Translations under genes and position numbers: made by a program | Assembly: GCA_951394405.1 (NCBI GenBank) | Contig: OX596336.1 | Location: 3,596,001-3,660,000 of the forward strand | Direction: 5' to 3' | Origin: Coprinellus micaceus | Taxonomy: Eukaryota > Basidiomycota > Agaricomycetes > Agaricales > Psathyrellaceae | Length of the DNA: 64,000 bases | The notes under the pieces: generated by a model | Database searches by the model: none | Told to the model about the DNA's origin: nothing | What the model saw: the letters and a program-made list of their open reading frames with translations, nothing else | In this document: piece by piece, positions 47,799 to 59,021 of the stretch | Layout: every line of letters begins with the position of its first letter | Numbering within the stretch: the first letter of the stretch is position 1

Positions 47799-48420
47799 AG
47801 AACAACCCAAGCAACCCATACAGAGAGGCAGCAATGGGCCCCCCCACCGTTGAGTACCTTTCAAAGATCCACAAGTGGGGGGAGGTCAAGGAAAGGGCAG
47901 ACATCTGGTGATCAGACGTTGAATTACATAGACGATGCCTTCTGTGCAAGTAGAGTATAAAGCTTGTTTTCCCCTTGAAATGAAAAAGAAAGAAAGTTGT
48001 AGGCATGCACAGATACACGGACATGGACTCATGGACGCGGACTCATGGCACACAGATACACGGGCACGGCACACGGACTCACGGACGCGGACTCACGGAC
48101 ACAGATACACAGGCACGGCACACGGACTCACGGCATACAGATACACGGGCACGGCACACGGCACAACATATACACGGCACACGGGCACGGGCACGAACAC
48201 TTGTTTGCGTTTCCAAAAGTGAGTCTCGGCCTGAGGAGGGGGGACGAGCAGGAGAAGCGTGCCAGGCGGCAGTCGTTGAGTCCAAGGAGTCCTGTGTTGA
48301 CCTTCAAGAGCGCCTCCTCGAAAGTGCATAGGGCACATGTAATGTACAAACGGGCAAGGGTAAGGTATCAACGGGCACGGGCATAATGGGGCAAAGGGAA
48401 AGTAACACTATTAACGGCTG
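47799..48420. repeat. GGNCAC hexamer array and flank
   Basis: Positions ~48010-48200 are a degenerate array of CACGGA/CACGGG/CACACGGACTC words on the plus strand, with shorter traces at 48355-48385. No gene. It is the first of several such arrays in 48-62.5 kb. Confidence 0.65.
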
Positions 48421-48423
48421 CGA

Positions 48424-49149
48424 TTAAGTACCAAGGAGGTGGGAAAACATTGTAACTCTGCCCAACGCCCTCCCGATCTGTTGCCTACGATGCTCTGCAA
48501 TGTCCACCAATGGATTACAGGCATCGTCTAGACTGTTGCTGGCTTGAGTCAAAACAGCCTCAAATCTCTGAAGGCATTCTGGGGACGCTCCTGCTGGGAC
48601 CTCCATGGGTAGGTGGTCCATGGCCCACCTAAATTCCCTCAATATGTTCTCTCGAGTTGGCGTGATGAAAGGCGGAAGCCACCAGGGGCGAATGCTAAAG
48701 GGTGGTCCATTCCTCGGGTTGTCGGCATTTGTGCCCTTATGGACATAGCCAGAGGGTAGCAGGCCACCTGTTGCCAGCAATGCCCACACTAGGTGGGATG
48801 GGTGAATACCTGGTGGACGGTCTTCTGTCATAGCTGCCGAGATGGCCTTCACAATGCGGACGAAGGAGGGGACGGTTGTCATCTCTGGCTGAAGACATAT
48901 CTGGAACCCGTGCAACTCGACCGCCACGTTCTATATACCACCTTAGCGTCACTTGCACGGATAGGGCATGAGTGCTGTCAAACATACCATTTCCTTGAGA
49001 AAGAGTTGCACGAGCTCATCCTTTTGCTCGATGATATGAGCATTTGCCTTGACGTGAGCGAAAAACATGTTCCGGCGCTGCTCCATGAAACACCCTATTA
49101 GATAGAAGTGGAGAACAGAGGGAGCGCCTTCCAGCAAAAAATCCCCCAT
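48424..49149 (-). CDS. uncharacterised protein A of the KDZ neighbourhood
   Basis: I do not recognise the family with confidence. Exons are 48988..49149 and 48424..48930, with a 57-nt GT-AG intron, together 669 nt or 222 aa. The N-terminal block reads MEQRRNMFFAHVKANAHII and KDELVQLFLKEM. The second reads VAVELHGFQICLQPEMTTVP, then GIHPSHLVWALLATGGLLPS and a helical C-terminus (SLDDACNPLVDIAEHRRQQI). It is composition-balanced with no membrane helix or signal peptide. The start at 49149 is the first in-frame ATG; upstream exons cannot be excluded. It lies just downstream of gene B in the same orientation. Confidence 0.5.
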
Positions 49150-49396
49150 AATGGGAGGAGTAGAGAAGGAAGTGTGGAAATCGATCACAATCAAATACAA
49201 AAAAAATTAGGTGCGTTCATGAGATCAGGTGCCACCCTGCCCATTATTGATACGATCTCACCAACAAAGGATATACCAAGCAGTTACATATTGTTTCAAA
49301 CGGGCATACACCGGACCAAATTACTAGTGCCCTAAACGTAGACCAAGCCCAGTGCCAATGTTTAACATGGATGGTACAATGTAAGGAGGAAGGAGA

Positions 49397-50263
49397 TCAT
49401 GAAGTCACCCCAGGCCCACCAGACGAAGATGGACCCGCCCCATCGCCAGGCTGCAACGGCTCCTCCCCATCTCCAGCAAGCCTGAACCGAATACGGGCTT
49501 CTTGATCTGCTAAAGCCTCGTCCTCGTGTCTTTTGAGTTCCAGGATTTGGAGTTCGGCCTTTGCGATACACACGGTGAGCCTTGTGAGCTCCGACTGCGT
49601 GGTGTCCATATCTGCATCCATATCCTCCGCCATCTTCTCCAATACCCTCTCGAGCTCCCTGAGGTCCTGTTCCAGCATGAACGTCAACTCGAAGGAGACG
49701 TGCATTGGGAAAAGTTGGGGCTTAGGCAGTAGCGGATGTTGGTCAAACCACCAAGTGTAGTAAGGTTGGAGGTCATGTGGAGGAAGTATGGCCTCGGGAT
49801 CGAACTTAGACCACCAATTCCCCTCATAATGCATGAGGTGAGGGTCTTCCTTGGCATCTGTTGTATCTTGAACAACTCTCAGAACAGAGTTGAACTCGGG
49901 CAGTAAGGAGTTGGCGGCCAGCCGGACCAGTCTTGAAAGTACAGGGGGAGTGCGAATCTCGTTTGGATGGAGACAGGACCCCAGGCCGACCGCACCTATG
50001 CCAACGGACTTCATGAAGAAACAGATGTTGGGTCATTCCGCGGGCTATCATACATAGGATGGGGATCCACTCACCAGCTCCGTCTGCAAGCGGTCCAGAA
50101 AAGCTTGCCGCTCTTTCCTGTCAAAGTCGTCCCTCATCAAGACCCACGTAACACCAATGGTGCGTGCACGGCTAGACATGTAGTTGACGAATGATTGGAA
50201 GGATGCAGCTGATAAAAGTATCAAATCTTTTCCTGCAGGTGATATGAAGTCGAGTGGTGCCAT
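49397..50263 (-). CDS. uncharacterised protein B of the KDZ neighbourhood
   Basis: Exons are 50075..50263 and 49397..50008, with a 66-nt GT-AG intron, 801 nt in total, 266 aa. The N-terminus reads MAPLDFISPAGKDLILLSAA. The middle has NLMHYEGNWW-like and YYTWWFDQHPLLPKPQLFP patterns seen in uncharacterised agaricomycete proteins found next to transposons. The C-terminal third is a charged alpha-helix (DLRELERVLEKMAEDMDADM) ending in a Gly/Ser/Pro tail. This suggests a soluble protein with a coiled-coil partner surface. Function unknown. The frame is fully open, so it may be expressed. Confidence 0.6.
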
Positions 50264-50567
50264 GGTTGAGAGGTCGATGTCGAGGACGGTGGAAGAAGCA
50301 AGATCAGATCTTGATCCACAGATAAGGCCAGAGGGACGGGAACGGACAGTCCAAACTCCGCCCCTGTGCCCGTGCCCGCGTCCGTGCCCGCCCTCATTCA
50401 ACTCTATCATTATCCACCATCCCCCTCATCTCGTCTTTCATCGCTATCATTACTCACTGCCCTCCTCGTCTTGTCTTTCGACTCTATCATTATTCACCGC
50501 CTTCATCCTGTCTCATCTATTGCAAAACTTTGAAAGAGTACAGCAAGTTCAAATGAAAAGTCACTAA

Positions 50568-53500
50568 CTATGCAGGTGGTTCAACCTTAACATCAGGGTG
50601 TGGAAAGGGTATATCAACGTCTATCTGGACTCCTGGGGTTTTTCCAAACAGCTCTTTGGCGTATGTTCCAACCCTCCTCCACATATCTGCCTGGCGAAGT
50701 GCGTACGATCTGTGTCCAGGGGAGAGGGCGGCATCTGCCCACTCTGTGGCACGGGTATTCCGGTGAAGGGTGTACCGAACGTACCACTCCATTTCAGCCT
50801 CCACCATCTGCAGTTCCTCCTCCCATCGATCCTTCCTTGAGCGTGCACGAATCCAGTTGATTCGGATCACTGGACGGAGGGCGTACATGGATTAGATCGA
50901 TGCCAGGGAGAAGGAGAGGGGTAGAAGCATGTACGGTTGTCTACATACTCGGTGCCAGTCCTTTCGCCGGGATCTTCCTGATTGCTAGCCGTGTCTGTAG
51001 AATTAAGGGGCTGGTGCTTGGCGACGACCTTGAATATCCATGATAGCTCTGTATCCCGCTCCCCTCGTGCGTTTGGGTCCCAAACTGACATCACAGCGCG
51101 CACATCTTCGTTCTTGATGTCCTTGAGATCTGGATACCACTCTTCCCTGCCCATCTTTCATAGAGCCCAAAGAGCCAAGCCGTATCGGCGCACAGCTTGC
51201 TGAAGCGAACGCTCGACCTCGTTGATCTGGTTGTACTGGGTTGCAAGGCCCCGGTGCCCGGTTGCAAGGCCCTTGTCTCTCCGGTATAAGTAGGACTTGT
51301 GAGCAATGTGGACCCTAACCTCTTCAAGAGCGTCGTGTGCCTGCGCAACCCTGAGAACCTCTTCTGTATCCAATATATCCGCCCAATAAGGGGGGACGAC
51401 GTCTGCTGACGATGGAAGGAGAATCAGCATGTTCTCAGGGTGTTGGAATGGAGGTGGAGCATCCCCGCCCGATCTCTTTGTTGGCTTGACTTGAGCTGCG
51501 TTCGCCGTTGCCAGATAGCGCAGGTCCTCGGATAAATCGCATGCACAGACATTTGGATCCTCGCAGATGCAGGTATCTGGAGCAACCGCACGGCGGCCAG
51601 GAGTCGAAGCGAGTTCAATGTGTTCCCATAGCTCTTCTCCTGCCGTATCCCAGAGCTCAATTCATCGGAGGAGGGAGTCCCTCTTCCTTTCGATGACAAT
51701 GACTTCAGTTGAGAGTTGCATGTTGGACCAGAGGATTTGCAATTTGAGCTTGAGTCTACGTTTGAAATTAGTTCATTCTGGACATAACACGGACACGGCA
51801 CACACGGACACGGCCATTGGCACGGACACGGTACACGGCATACACGGACATGGCCATTGGCACGGGCATGGTACACGGGCACGGGCACGGGCACGGCACG
51901 GGACACCTGGTGACACGGGACGGGGCATGAGGCAAAACTCACTGGTCTTCTTGAAGTTTGAAGCCGGCGGTAAGCCATTCGGCCACACCCCTTTTCTTTC
52001 CCTGTTGTCTCTCCTCCCTGATGAGCCGGACATGGACGTCTTGCAGCACTTCACCTAGCAGGTAATGTAGATGAGCAAGTGGGGCCTTGCATTTCAGCAT
52101 GGATTGGCTTACCTTTGTCAATGGCAGACATGTAGATGTCCATGGCCTTGGGGTCCCGCGACCGATTCTCGTTTGCCTTCTGCATATCTGCCTCCCATTT
52201 CCTTTTCATATCTTCAGGAGGGGCCTTGTTGAGCTTCTCAAAGTCATCTTTCGCCTCCTTAGATCCGGCTTTTGCCCGTTTGTGCTGAGATATCAGCCAA
52301 AACACTGACAGTCATTTTGTCAGCATGCACCATCCCGTCTCCAGACGAAGGCTTACCCATGACTAAGAGTTTCTTCCAGTTGTTGTCACGCATGCAAGCC
52401 TCCATCATGTCAATGCGGTGTCCCAGTGTCATGGCACGGATCATGTTTGCAATGGGATTAAGGGTGCTCCAGAGGGACTCCCCTATTTCGCCACTACAAA
52501 CCCCAGCTCCTGGAACAAAGGTAGGGGCGTACCGGACCAGACATTCCTCCTTGTGACCATGCACATGGAAGAGGCCGATTACAAACAGCAAGGCCATATT
52601 TTCGGACATGGATATGGGTTTACCAGGGCCTACTCTGTTGTGAAATTTCACGCAATATTGGCAGTTAATGTCATAGGCGAATCGTAGGCCAAGGGTTTTC
52701 CCTGCACCAGTAGCGTCGCATGCCTCCGCAAGGGCCAAGTCCATGTTCACTTGTCTACGAACCAGTAAGTGTCAGTGGCATTGTTCGGCGAGGCTTTGAA
52801 GGGGAATGCTAACCGCTCTCCCTTCTGTAGGTCCACTGTACCGGCGGGAGCAAAGCATCCGTGCCTAGCACATGCTACAGAAACGATACCAGTGATATCG
52901 TAGCCCAGTTTGACCTTGTTTTTCTCCTTTACCGCTCCATGTTGGACACATGTCTTCTCCTGAGATGCGTTTTATCAATGGTTTGTTGCAAGTGTGGAAG
53001 GAGAAGGCTATACGCACGTCTGGTGTATCCTTCGCAATCTGTAAGTGCTGAGTGATCTTCTTACTTTCCACAAAGAATCCACATCCGTCAAACAATGAAG
53101 CAACCAACTCTAGGTCCGCCTTGAACTTGTGATTCAAGACGAAATTCCCGTCCCCAGTGAGATAGCGCCAGAACATCCACCTTATAGAACCACCGTCAAT
53201 AGGGCTGGGTATGAAACAGAAAGATCGGTGCTCACGCAAACGCCCTTTCCCTCCAATCTGCAGGTAGGTTAATGCCCGGCTGTGGGCATACGGCACAAAA
53301 CAAGGCAAGCTCTCCCTTTCCAGGTGGACGAACCATCGAGGGGCACACGCCGAATCCGTGCCGCTTCAAAGTCGTCACATATCCATACTGCTGCCACACC
53401 CGTGTTATTTCCCGAGTCCGGTCCTGCAGGTAGATTGTCAGTTGATCTCCCCCTCGTCTCCAGTACCAAATGCAAGTCACCCACCGGAACAGTTTTAGGA

Positions 53501-54676
53501 AAGATGTAGTTTGTCAATCGGGAAAGAATGCCCATGTACTTTTCCACCGAGATGTGTCCATCCACCAGCATCAGATGGAAGTGCTTCAGGAGCTGGAGAG
53601 AGAAAACAGTTTTTGTATCTGTGGGTGTGGAAGGGTAGAGGCCAGACCGGAGAAGCTGGACGTCCTTGGAAGGCGAATTTGGGCACTGGCAGGAGTACAG
53701 TTGGAGTTGATGGAACCCATTGGTGTGAACAATCGTCATGACCAGGTCCGCACCCATTCCACCAATGAGAAAGCCGTACGTCGGGTCTTCAGCCAATTTG
53801 GCGAAGTCAGGTTTCTGCATACCAGTCAGCCTGAGCATCCGTTGTTCTAGATCATCCAAGGAAGCATTGTATGAAGGACATGGGCCCCCATGATGCCCAA
53901 GGCAAATCACCGCTCCCAGCTGCCATAGCCAAGATGGAATCCATGTTGTGCCAGTCCAGGCTTCGATTCGATGAAGTGGGTTGGCCCTGTGCTGAAGGCG
54001 AGCACATGTCCAGCAATACCGGGTGGATGAGACGCAGTCCAAACACCATATTTCCGTAGGATTGGATCCGCAATGCGGGCAATGAGTTGGTCCCAATCCC
54101 TCCTCCTCCAGAATCGCGTTGAGGTATGGGGACCAATCATCTTCTCTCCACTTGCTCATGTATTCGTGGGTCGACTATGATGAAAGGAGCAAAGTAAGTC
54201 ATCTGAGAAGACAAAGGCAAAGGATGACTCACTTTTCCTTGGGACGTATTCGCTGCTTCGTGAGGCTCCAACAGGCTACGGTGAAAGCCGTCCTTGGCAA
54301 GCTCCTCAATTGTCGGTGTTAACACGGTAGGGTCGTAGTCAGGCGGTTCAAAGGCACTATCATCGGGGTCCAGGGGCCCAGTCCAATGGTCCGTGTCTGG
54401 GATTTGACTGGGAAGTTGAGAACCCTGGCCCAAATTGGTAATCTGGGGCGTAGAACGGGGATGGTCCGGTGTGGAGGATGTGGGGTTGGTCAAGGGCGAA
54501 TTGTCGGTGGAATACTGGTGATACTTCCGCTTCTTCATAGGGGGTTCTTCCCTGGGGGGCACGGAAGTCGCTTGCCCTGCAGGTTTAGCCTTGAGCTGGC
54601 GGCCCTGTGAGGTTTTCTTGTCTTCGAAGTCCAAAACCCTCGGTCCGGGTTTGAATTTGCGTGGGGGTGGGCCCAT
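50568..54676 (-). CDS. KDZ (Kyakuja-Dileera-Zisupton) transposase with CxC2-type cysteine cluster
   Basis: DDE-type transposase of the KDZ group, acting on DNA in the nucleus. Clear exons are 54233..54676, 53485..54174, 53236..53423, 53018..53180, 52814..52959 and from 52754, all phase-consistent. Exon 1 is disordered. Exon 2 starts STHEYMSKWRED and carries the CxC2 cluster (HCPHCGSNPTEIWCLDC, YCWTCARLQH, LGHHGGPCPS; about residues 180-250). The transposase core follows: TGDGNF (Asp near 450), ITGIVSVACARHGCFAP, VDLQKGER, YDINCQYCVKF (Asp near 572), HVHGHKEECLVRYAPTFVPG and GEIGESLWSTLN (Glu near 628). A helical C-terminus runs from ~52300 to 50568 (KSYLYRRDKG, DPNARGERDTELSWIF, EMEWYVRYTLHRN). 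All three acidic catalytic positions appear present. The junction after NNWKKLLVM (52350-52290) needs either a weak gtcatg donor or a frame change, so activity is uncertain. An intron near 51780-51910 holds a GGNCAC array. Confidence 0.8.
51780..51912. repeat. GGNCAC hexamer array within the KDZ transposase gene
   Basis: Plus-strand run of ACACGG, GGACACGG and GGGCACGGGCACGG words. It lies between coding blocks of the transposase and is probably intronic. It is of the same kind as the arrays at 48010, 55615, 57690 and 62040. Confidence 0.7.
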
Positions 54677-54968
54677 GTCGAAGGATGTCTGTTCCGGTAA
54701 GAGGGGAGGTGATGCGAGTGTATTGAATGGGCAGCTGCACTTATAACCTCCACCTCCTGGTGGTCGTCCTCACCGCCCCAGGTCAACCGATCTATCCACG
54801 GGCAACTGTATCAAGATATCCGGCAACTGCATAGCCTTAACGCTATTCTCTGACAACAAAGGCAGCAGTTAATCACCAACAAGGCACTGTGCCTCCTGAC
54901 GATCTATCAAAACGATCAGCTTCCCAACCAACACCGCTGCCCATCGCATTCTCCAACTCAAGGCTCCA
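54677..54968. promoter_or_regulatory. divergent promoter region between KDZ transposase and gene C
   Basis: Only 292 bp separate the two start codons on opposite strands, so the genes probably share a bidirectional promoter. I see no clear TATA box. A repeated GATCTATC/GATCTATCAA word (54790, 54901) is the only visible motif. Confidence 0.4.
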
Positions 54969-57504
54969 ATGGGCCTGGCGAACAGCCAAGAAAAGGGGGG
55001 GACTGGAGGTAAGCCCAAAGGGAGGACTAAGCTGAAGTCAACCACAGAGAATACAGGGGAGAACGCCAGCGTCATTGTAACTGAGAAAAAGACCCTGGAG
55101 GCCCGATTCACGGTGACCCAACTGCAGTACCTTCGTTCACGGGCACCTGACTACAAGGCGGCGTCCTTAAAGCTACGCTCACATATCTCTCGTGAAGCTG
55201 CAGACTTCTTGATCAAGGGTGCGGAGGCTGGAGGCGATGTCTTAGGACAAAAGGAGGTGAAGGCTATTCTCGCGGTGCGCATCTCATAGCCCTGAAATCA
55301 AAAGAGCTAGAACTAAAACACTATTCTCTAGAACGTCCGGCTGTGGTTTAGCCAGAGGTGTAGAAAGAGAAAGGCGATACCAAGGTGGACACACCACTGG
55401 ACGGGCCGACAGGTTTTTTACAAGGCCCATGCCTCCAGGGTTGGGAGCACACAGCAAAGGTTGTTCATTGAGGCCACCAATGCAACCACAGGTGACCTTG
55501 ATGGCAGGTTGAAGGATGAGGGGGAGTTTGATCTTGATATGGCCGGAGAAGAGACTAGCCCTGAGGACGAGGAGAACGCTGTGCCCGATGATGATGGTGA
55601 GACGGACGCGGACGCAGGCACGGGCACGGGCACGGGAGTGGGAGCGGGCACGGGAGCGGGCACGGGAGCAGGCGCGGGAGCAGGCACGGGACCCTCCATG
55701 CCAAAGCAACCCCAGATGTTCGATTTCTTCCAGAAGGCCCTCAGCATCGAGTACAGCAAACTCACAGACGAAGAACGTGAAGGCTTCGAGAAGCAAGCCC
55801 TTGAATGGAGGAAGAATGGCCCAGATGGAGATGAAAAGAAAAGGTAGGTGTTGGATCGACTCTCCAGTATTCTTGAAATTTACACTTTACAGGGCGGCGG
55901 AGAAATATGCAGCCTTATGGATTGATCAGTTTGCTCAGGACCTCTTCACTCAGTTCGGCGCCCGAGTCTGCGTACTGCTAAGCTACCAAGACTCTGCGGA
56001 TACGCACAATATCAGTACGTCCATTCTTGCCTCACTGAGTCCCACTCATTCAATCTTTCCCAGGTATTGTCGACCGAAATGATCGTCTTGGTGCCCCAAC
56101 AACCTTCAAACTATGGGCTCGATCCTCCTTCGAACGGTCTGGGCTTTTGGAGAAGTGGGGTCAGTACACCACTAATCTCCTACCCTCGATCGCATTGCCG
56201 GAAGTATCTCTTGGGAACCTCATTGAACTCCCGCATACGGGGAAAGGCGAGCGCTTAGTGCCTGAAGTCTCCATTGAGGCCGTGCCAGACGGCTATCCCC
56301 CCTACATTTACTTTGCCAAGGTTACCCGCACCATCGTGTTGCATGCGTATGGTGAGTACGTTTCACGAAGTCTGCAGATAGCATACCTCACAGCGGGCAT
56401 CTTACAGCAATTGTACGGGGCCGGCCTTTGCTGGGGAACCAAACGACGAGGAGGACCTCCCCTCCTTGGAGCGACATGGCAAAATGTATGCGAGACTACG
56501 TGCGGTCAGAGTACATCACTGACGAGATGGCCCGAGATTGGGGGGAACCTGGAGATATGGGACTTGCCAATACCATGACCTTCCTTGAGCACATTCGCCG
56601 ACGTCAGCAGGAAGGTCTCATTGGGTTTGAGTTCTCCCAGTGGAAGGATGGCAAGGGCCGGTTTCAGCCCCCCGTCGAAGTAACACCCCCGTCCACACAT
56701 GGGACGACGGCAGTATCAGATCCTATCAGCTCCCCCATGGCCCTCCTTCCCCACAATTCCTTCTTTCCTCAGCATCCTGATCCCATCCCCCGTAATGACA
56801 TAGTCCCCCAACCGAGCATCTCAAGCCGCCGTACAAGCAAGAACGAAGGAGTTGTTGTTGCTATATTGGAGTCCCCTCTTCCAAAGGTAGTTAAGGGCGA
56901 AGGGACCCCCCCAGATGAAGTAATGGAGACGGGAAATGACAGCTGGGTTGACGAAGAACCTGCTGAAGCCGATCAGCAGTCCAAACCGGGGAGGTCTGAT
57001 GTTCGATGGGTCCACGGGCCTCGAAGATCGACGATTAGGCACAAGTCCGCCAAGATCCCGCCTGAGAAGGGGCAACTCGAGGCGGAGCGACTGGACAAGG
57101 AGAGTGATGAACTGGGGAAGGTGATACTTGACAGGGAGCGGCGTGAGAATGATACACTCGAGAAGGAGCAACTGGAGAGGGACGGACTCAAGGGTCAACC
57201 ATCCACAGAGCAAGGAGAGTGGTTTGATGAGGTCAGTGAACCTTTCCAACCAGATGGCATTGTAGCCAGGCTTCAAGGCATTCACATCGCATCCCGAGAT
57301 ACCACACCCGGGCCCTCTCAATCCCCAGCTGCTGATGATACAAGCACGGACAATAGAGCTGGGCCTGCTCGAGCAGAACCGGCCAAAGGGAGACCGAAGA
57401 GAGGGAGTGCTAGGCGTGGTAAAGTGAACACCCCCACACCTACCAGGGTCAGTGGAAGGGATGGCAAGGGGCAGCCCAGGAAGCCAAATAGCTTTGGCTA
57501 TTGA
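54969..57504 (+). CDS. uncharacterised protein C, 774 aa, KDZ neighbourhood
   Basis: Exons are 54969..55274, 55332..55843, 55893..56014, 56064..56351 and 56408..57504. The sum is 2325 nt and all junctions are GT-AG and in phase. The N-terminal part has KKTLEARFTVTQLQYLRSRA and SHISREAADFLIKGAE. Exon 2 has WFSQRCRKRKAIPRW, an acidic stretch, then a Gly/Thr/Ala repeat (TGTGTGVGAGTGAGTG) encoded by a GGGCAC-type hexamer array, and FDFFQKALSIEYSKLTDEER. Exons 3-4 are well structured (ALWIDQFAQDLFTQFGARVC, PYIYFAKVTRTIVLHAY). The C-terminal ~200 residues are charged and partly coiled (LEAERLDKESDELGKVILDR) with a basic end (KGRPKRGSARRGK). This could be a nucleic-acid-associated accessory protein of the element; that is inference. 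No known domain is recognised. Confidence 0.65.
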
Positions 57505-58116
57505 TTCATGGTGTACCTTTATGAGGCGTCGTTCCGTTTAAAACCCCTTCCTTCAACACTTTTAATCTATGCCTGTTACCCTGTATTTGTACTCCATGGC
57601 CATCCCCTGTGCTCCCCATTGCCCAAACCTATCTATTGCTTCCCCTTTCTGTATAGTCTTGTCAAAGTCCTTGGACAAACCAGCCCGTGCCCGTTCTATG
57701 TCTGTGCCATTATGTACATTTCCCGTGTCCGTGCCATTGCGTACCGTGTCCGTGTCCATGCCCGTATGTATGGTGCCCGTGCCCGTGCCATTGCGTACCG
57801 TGCCCGTGTCCGTGCCAGTATGTATGGTGCCCGTGCCCGTGCCATTGCGTACCGTGTCCGTGTCCGTGTCATTATAAAGTATCTTTGTTCGTACCAAAGC
57901 TCCTGTATAATGTCCCCAATCCGAATTCCAATATATGACCTTGACAATGTTAACAATTTGTACACACCATACTTTCCTTCTCTTAATCTCTGCGTAACTG
58001 AAGGCCTTTATGTACAGGTTCGCCACACCTTTCCCTTCCGTTCATCATCCAAATCACGCATAACCTTTGCAGCAGTTAGGCCGATAGGTCCACAAATGTG
58101 TGTACCTTGTATTTGT
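57505..58116. other. 3' flank of gene C with a GGNCAC-type array
   Basis: No gene. Positions ~57690-57875 are an array of CCCGTGCC/CCGTGTCCGTG words (minus-strand GGCACGG/GGACACGG) with a repeated GTATGTATGGTGCCCGTGCC unit of about 60 bp, three copies. Confidence 0.6.
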
Positions 58117-58494
58117 CTACAGCCACCATGTTAATCCGTATGGCTCTACCAATGCAAAATTGCTCTTACCCATGCGCCGTAACAAACCATCGTAGATGCA
58201 ATTGGAGAGGTCTTGCCTGTCCCCCTCTGCGAGGCACTGCCTCAGCTCCCGAAGCGTGTCTGACGATGCAGCCCAAGCTTGCTCAGCCTCACGAAGACCT
58301 TTTGACAGGGCCGGCAAGGGTAGTCCTGATTCGCATGCCACTCTTTCATCGTCCTGGTATGCAACATCCAATGCCAGATACGCAAGGTAGTGCTTCTCGT
58401 GTGCCAAGATAAGATCATCGACCCACGCCCTTGTATCCTGGCCAACAATCTTCCACCGCAGTGTCAGCGCCAGAGACTACTGTGGTTGAATTGG
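58117..58494 (-). CDS. small uncharacterised protein D, exon of uncertain start
   Basis: An open minus-strand frame reads SLALTLRWKIVGQDTRAWVDDLILAH in two parts and ends with SNCIYDGLLRRMGKSNFALV before a stop at 58117. It is about 126 codons, mostly helical (LPALSKGLREAEQAWAASSD). The frame is preceded by an acceptor-like cacagtag at 58495-58502. An ATG with MALCQCKIDH at 58533 may open a first exon, but I could not define the donor. Function unknown. Confidence 0.4.
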
Positions 58495-58539
58495 GACCTA
58501 CATTGGCATGGTCGATTTTGCATTGACATAGAGCCATGG

Positions 58540-59021
58540 CAGGGATGAAGGGTGGGGGTCGAGAAAAGGTGGGTTGTCTGATCTCCGCGCGTTTAGCGCA
58601 GCCTTTATATACCCCCAGTCAAGGTCAAATAGACTCCCTTAATTGAGGGTGCAGATTTGGTCACCGTTAATAGGAGAACACCTCATGGTAGCCATAAGGC
58701 TCCCTTTCCATGTAAATGCCGCACTACAATCCATGTGTGACGTATTTTGGCGGTCACCCTCACTTAAGATTGCATGGCGGAGACCCTTGATTTACATTGC
58801 CCCTGGATGAGTGGATCGAATTGGCTCTGAGACGTAATAGTGGCGATATACATATATATATAGAACTGCGTTGTGGCGAAGATTGAAAGGCTTTACAAAG
58901 AAGAGATGCGCGACATGTGGCAGTCAATGGTTGCAGGAGAGGGAATAAGGGGCAGGGTCAGAGTTGGATACAATCGTAAGTCGCCAGAGGGATAGCAGAA
59001 CACTGGAGCTTTGGTCTGAGC
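58540..59021. other. intergenic between genes D and E
   Basis: About 480 bp without a gene. It includes a TATATAC-rich stretch near 58606-58612 and 58848-58861 that could serve as TATA for gene D on the minus strand. Confidence 0.35.
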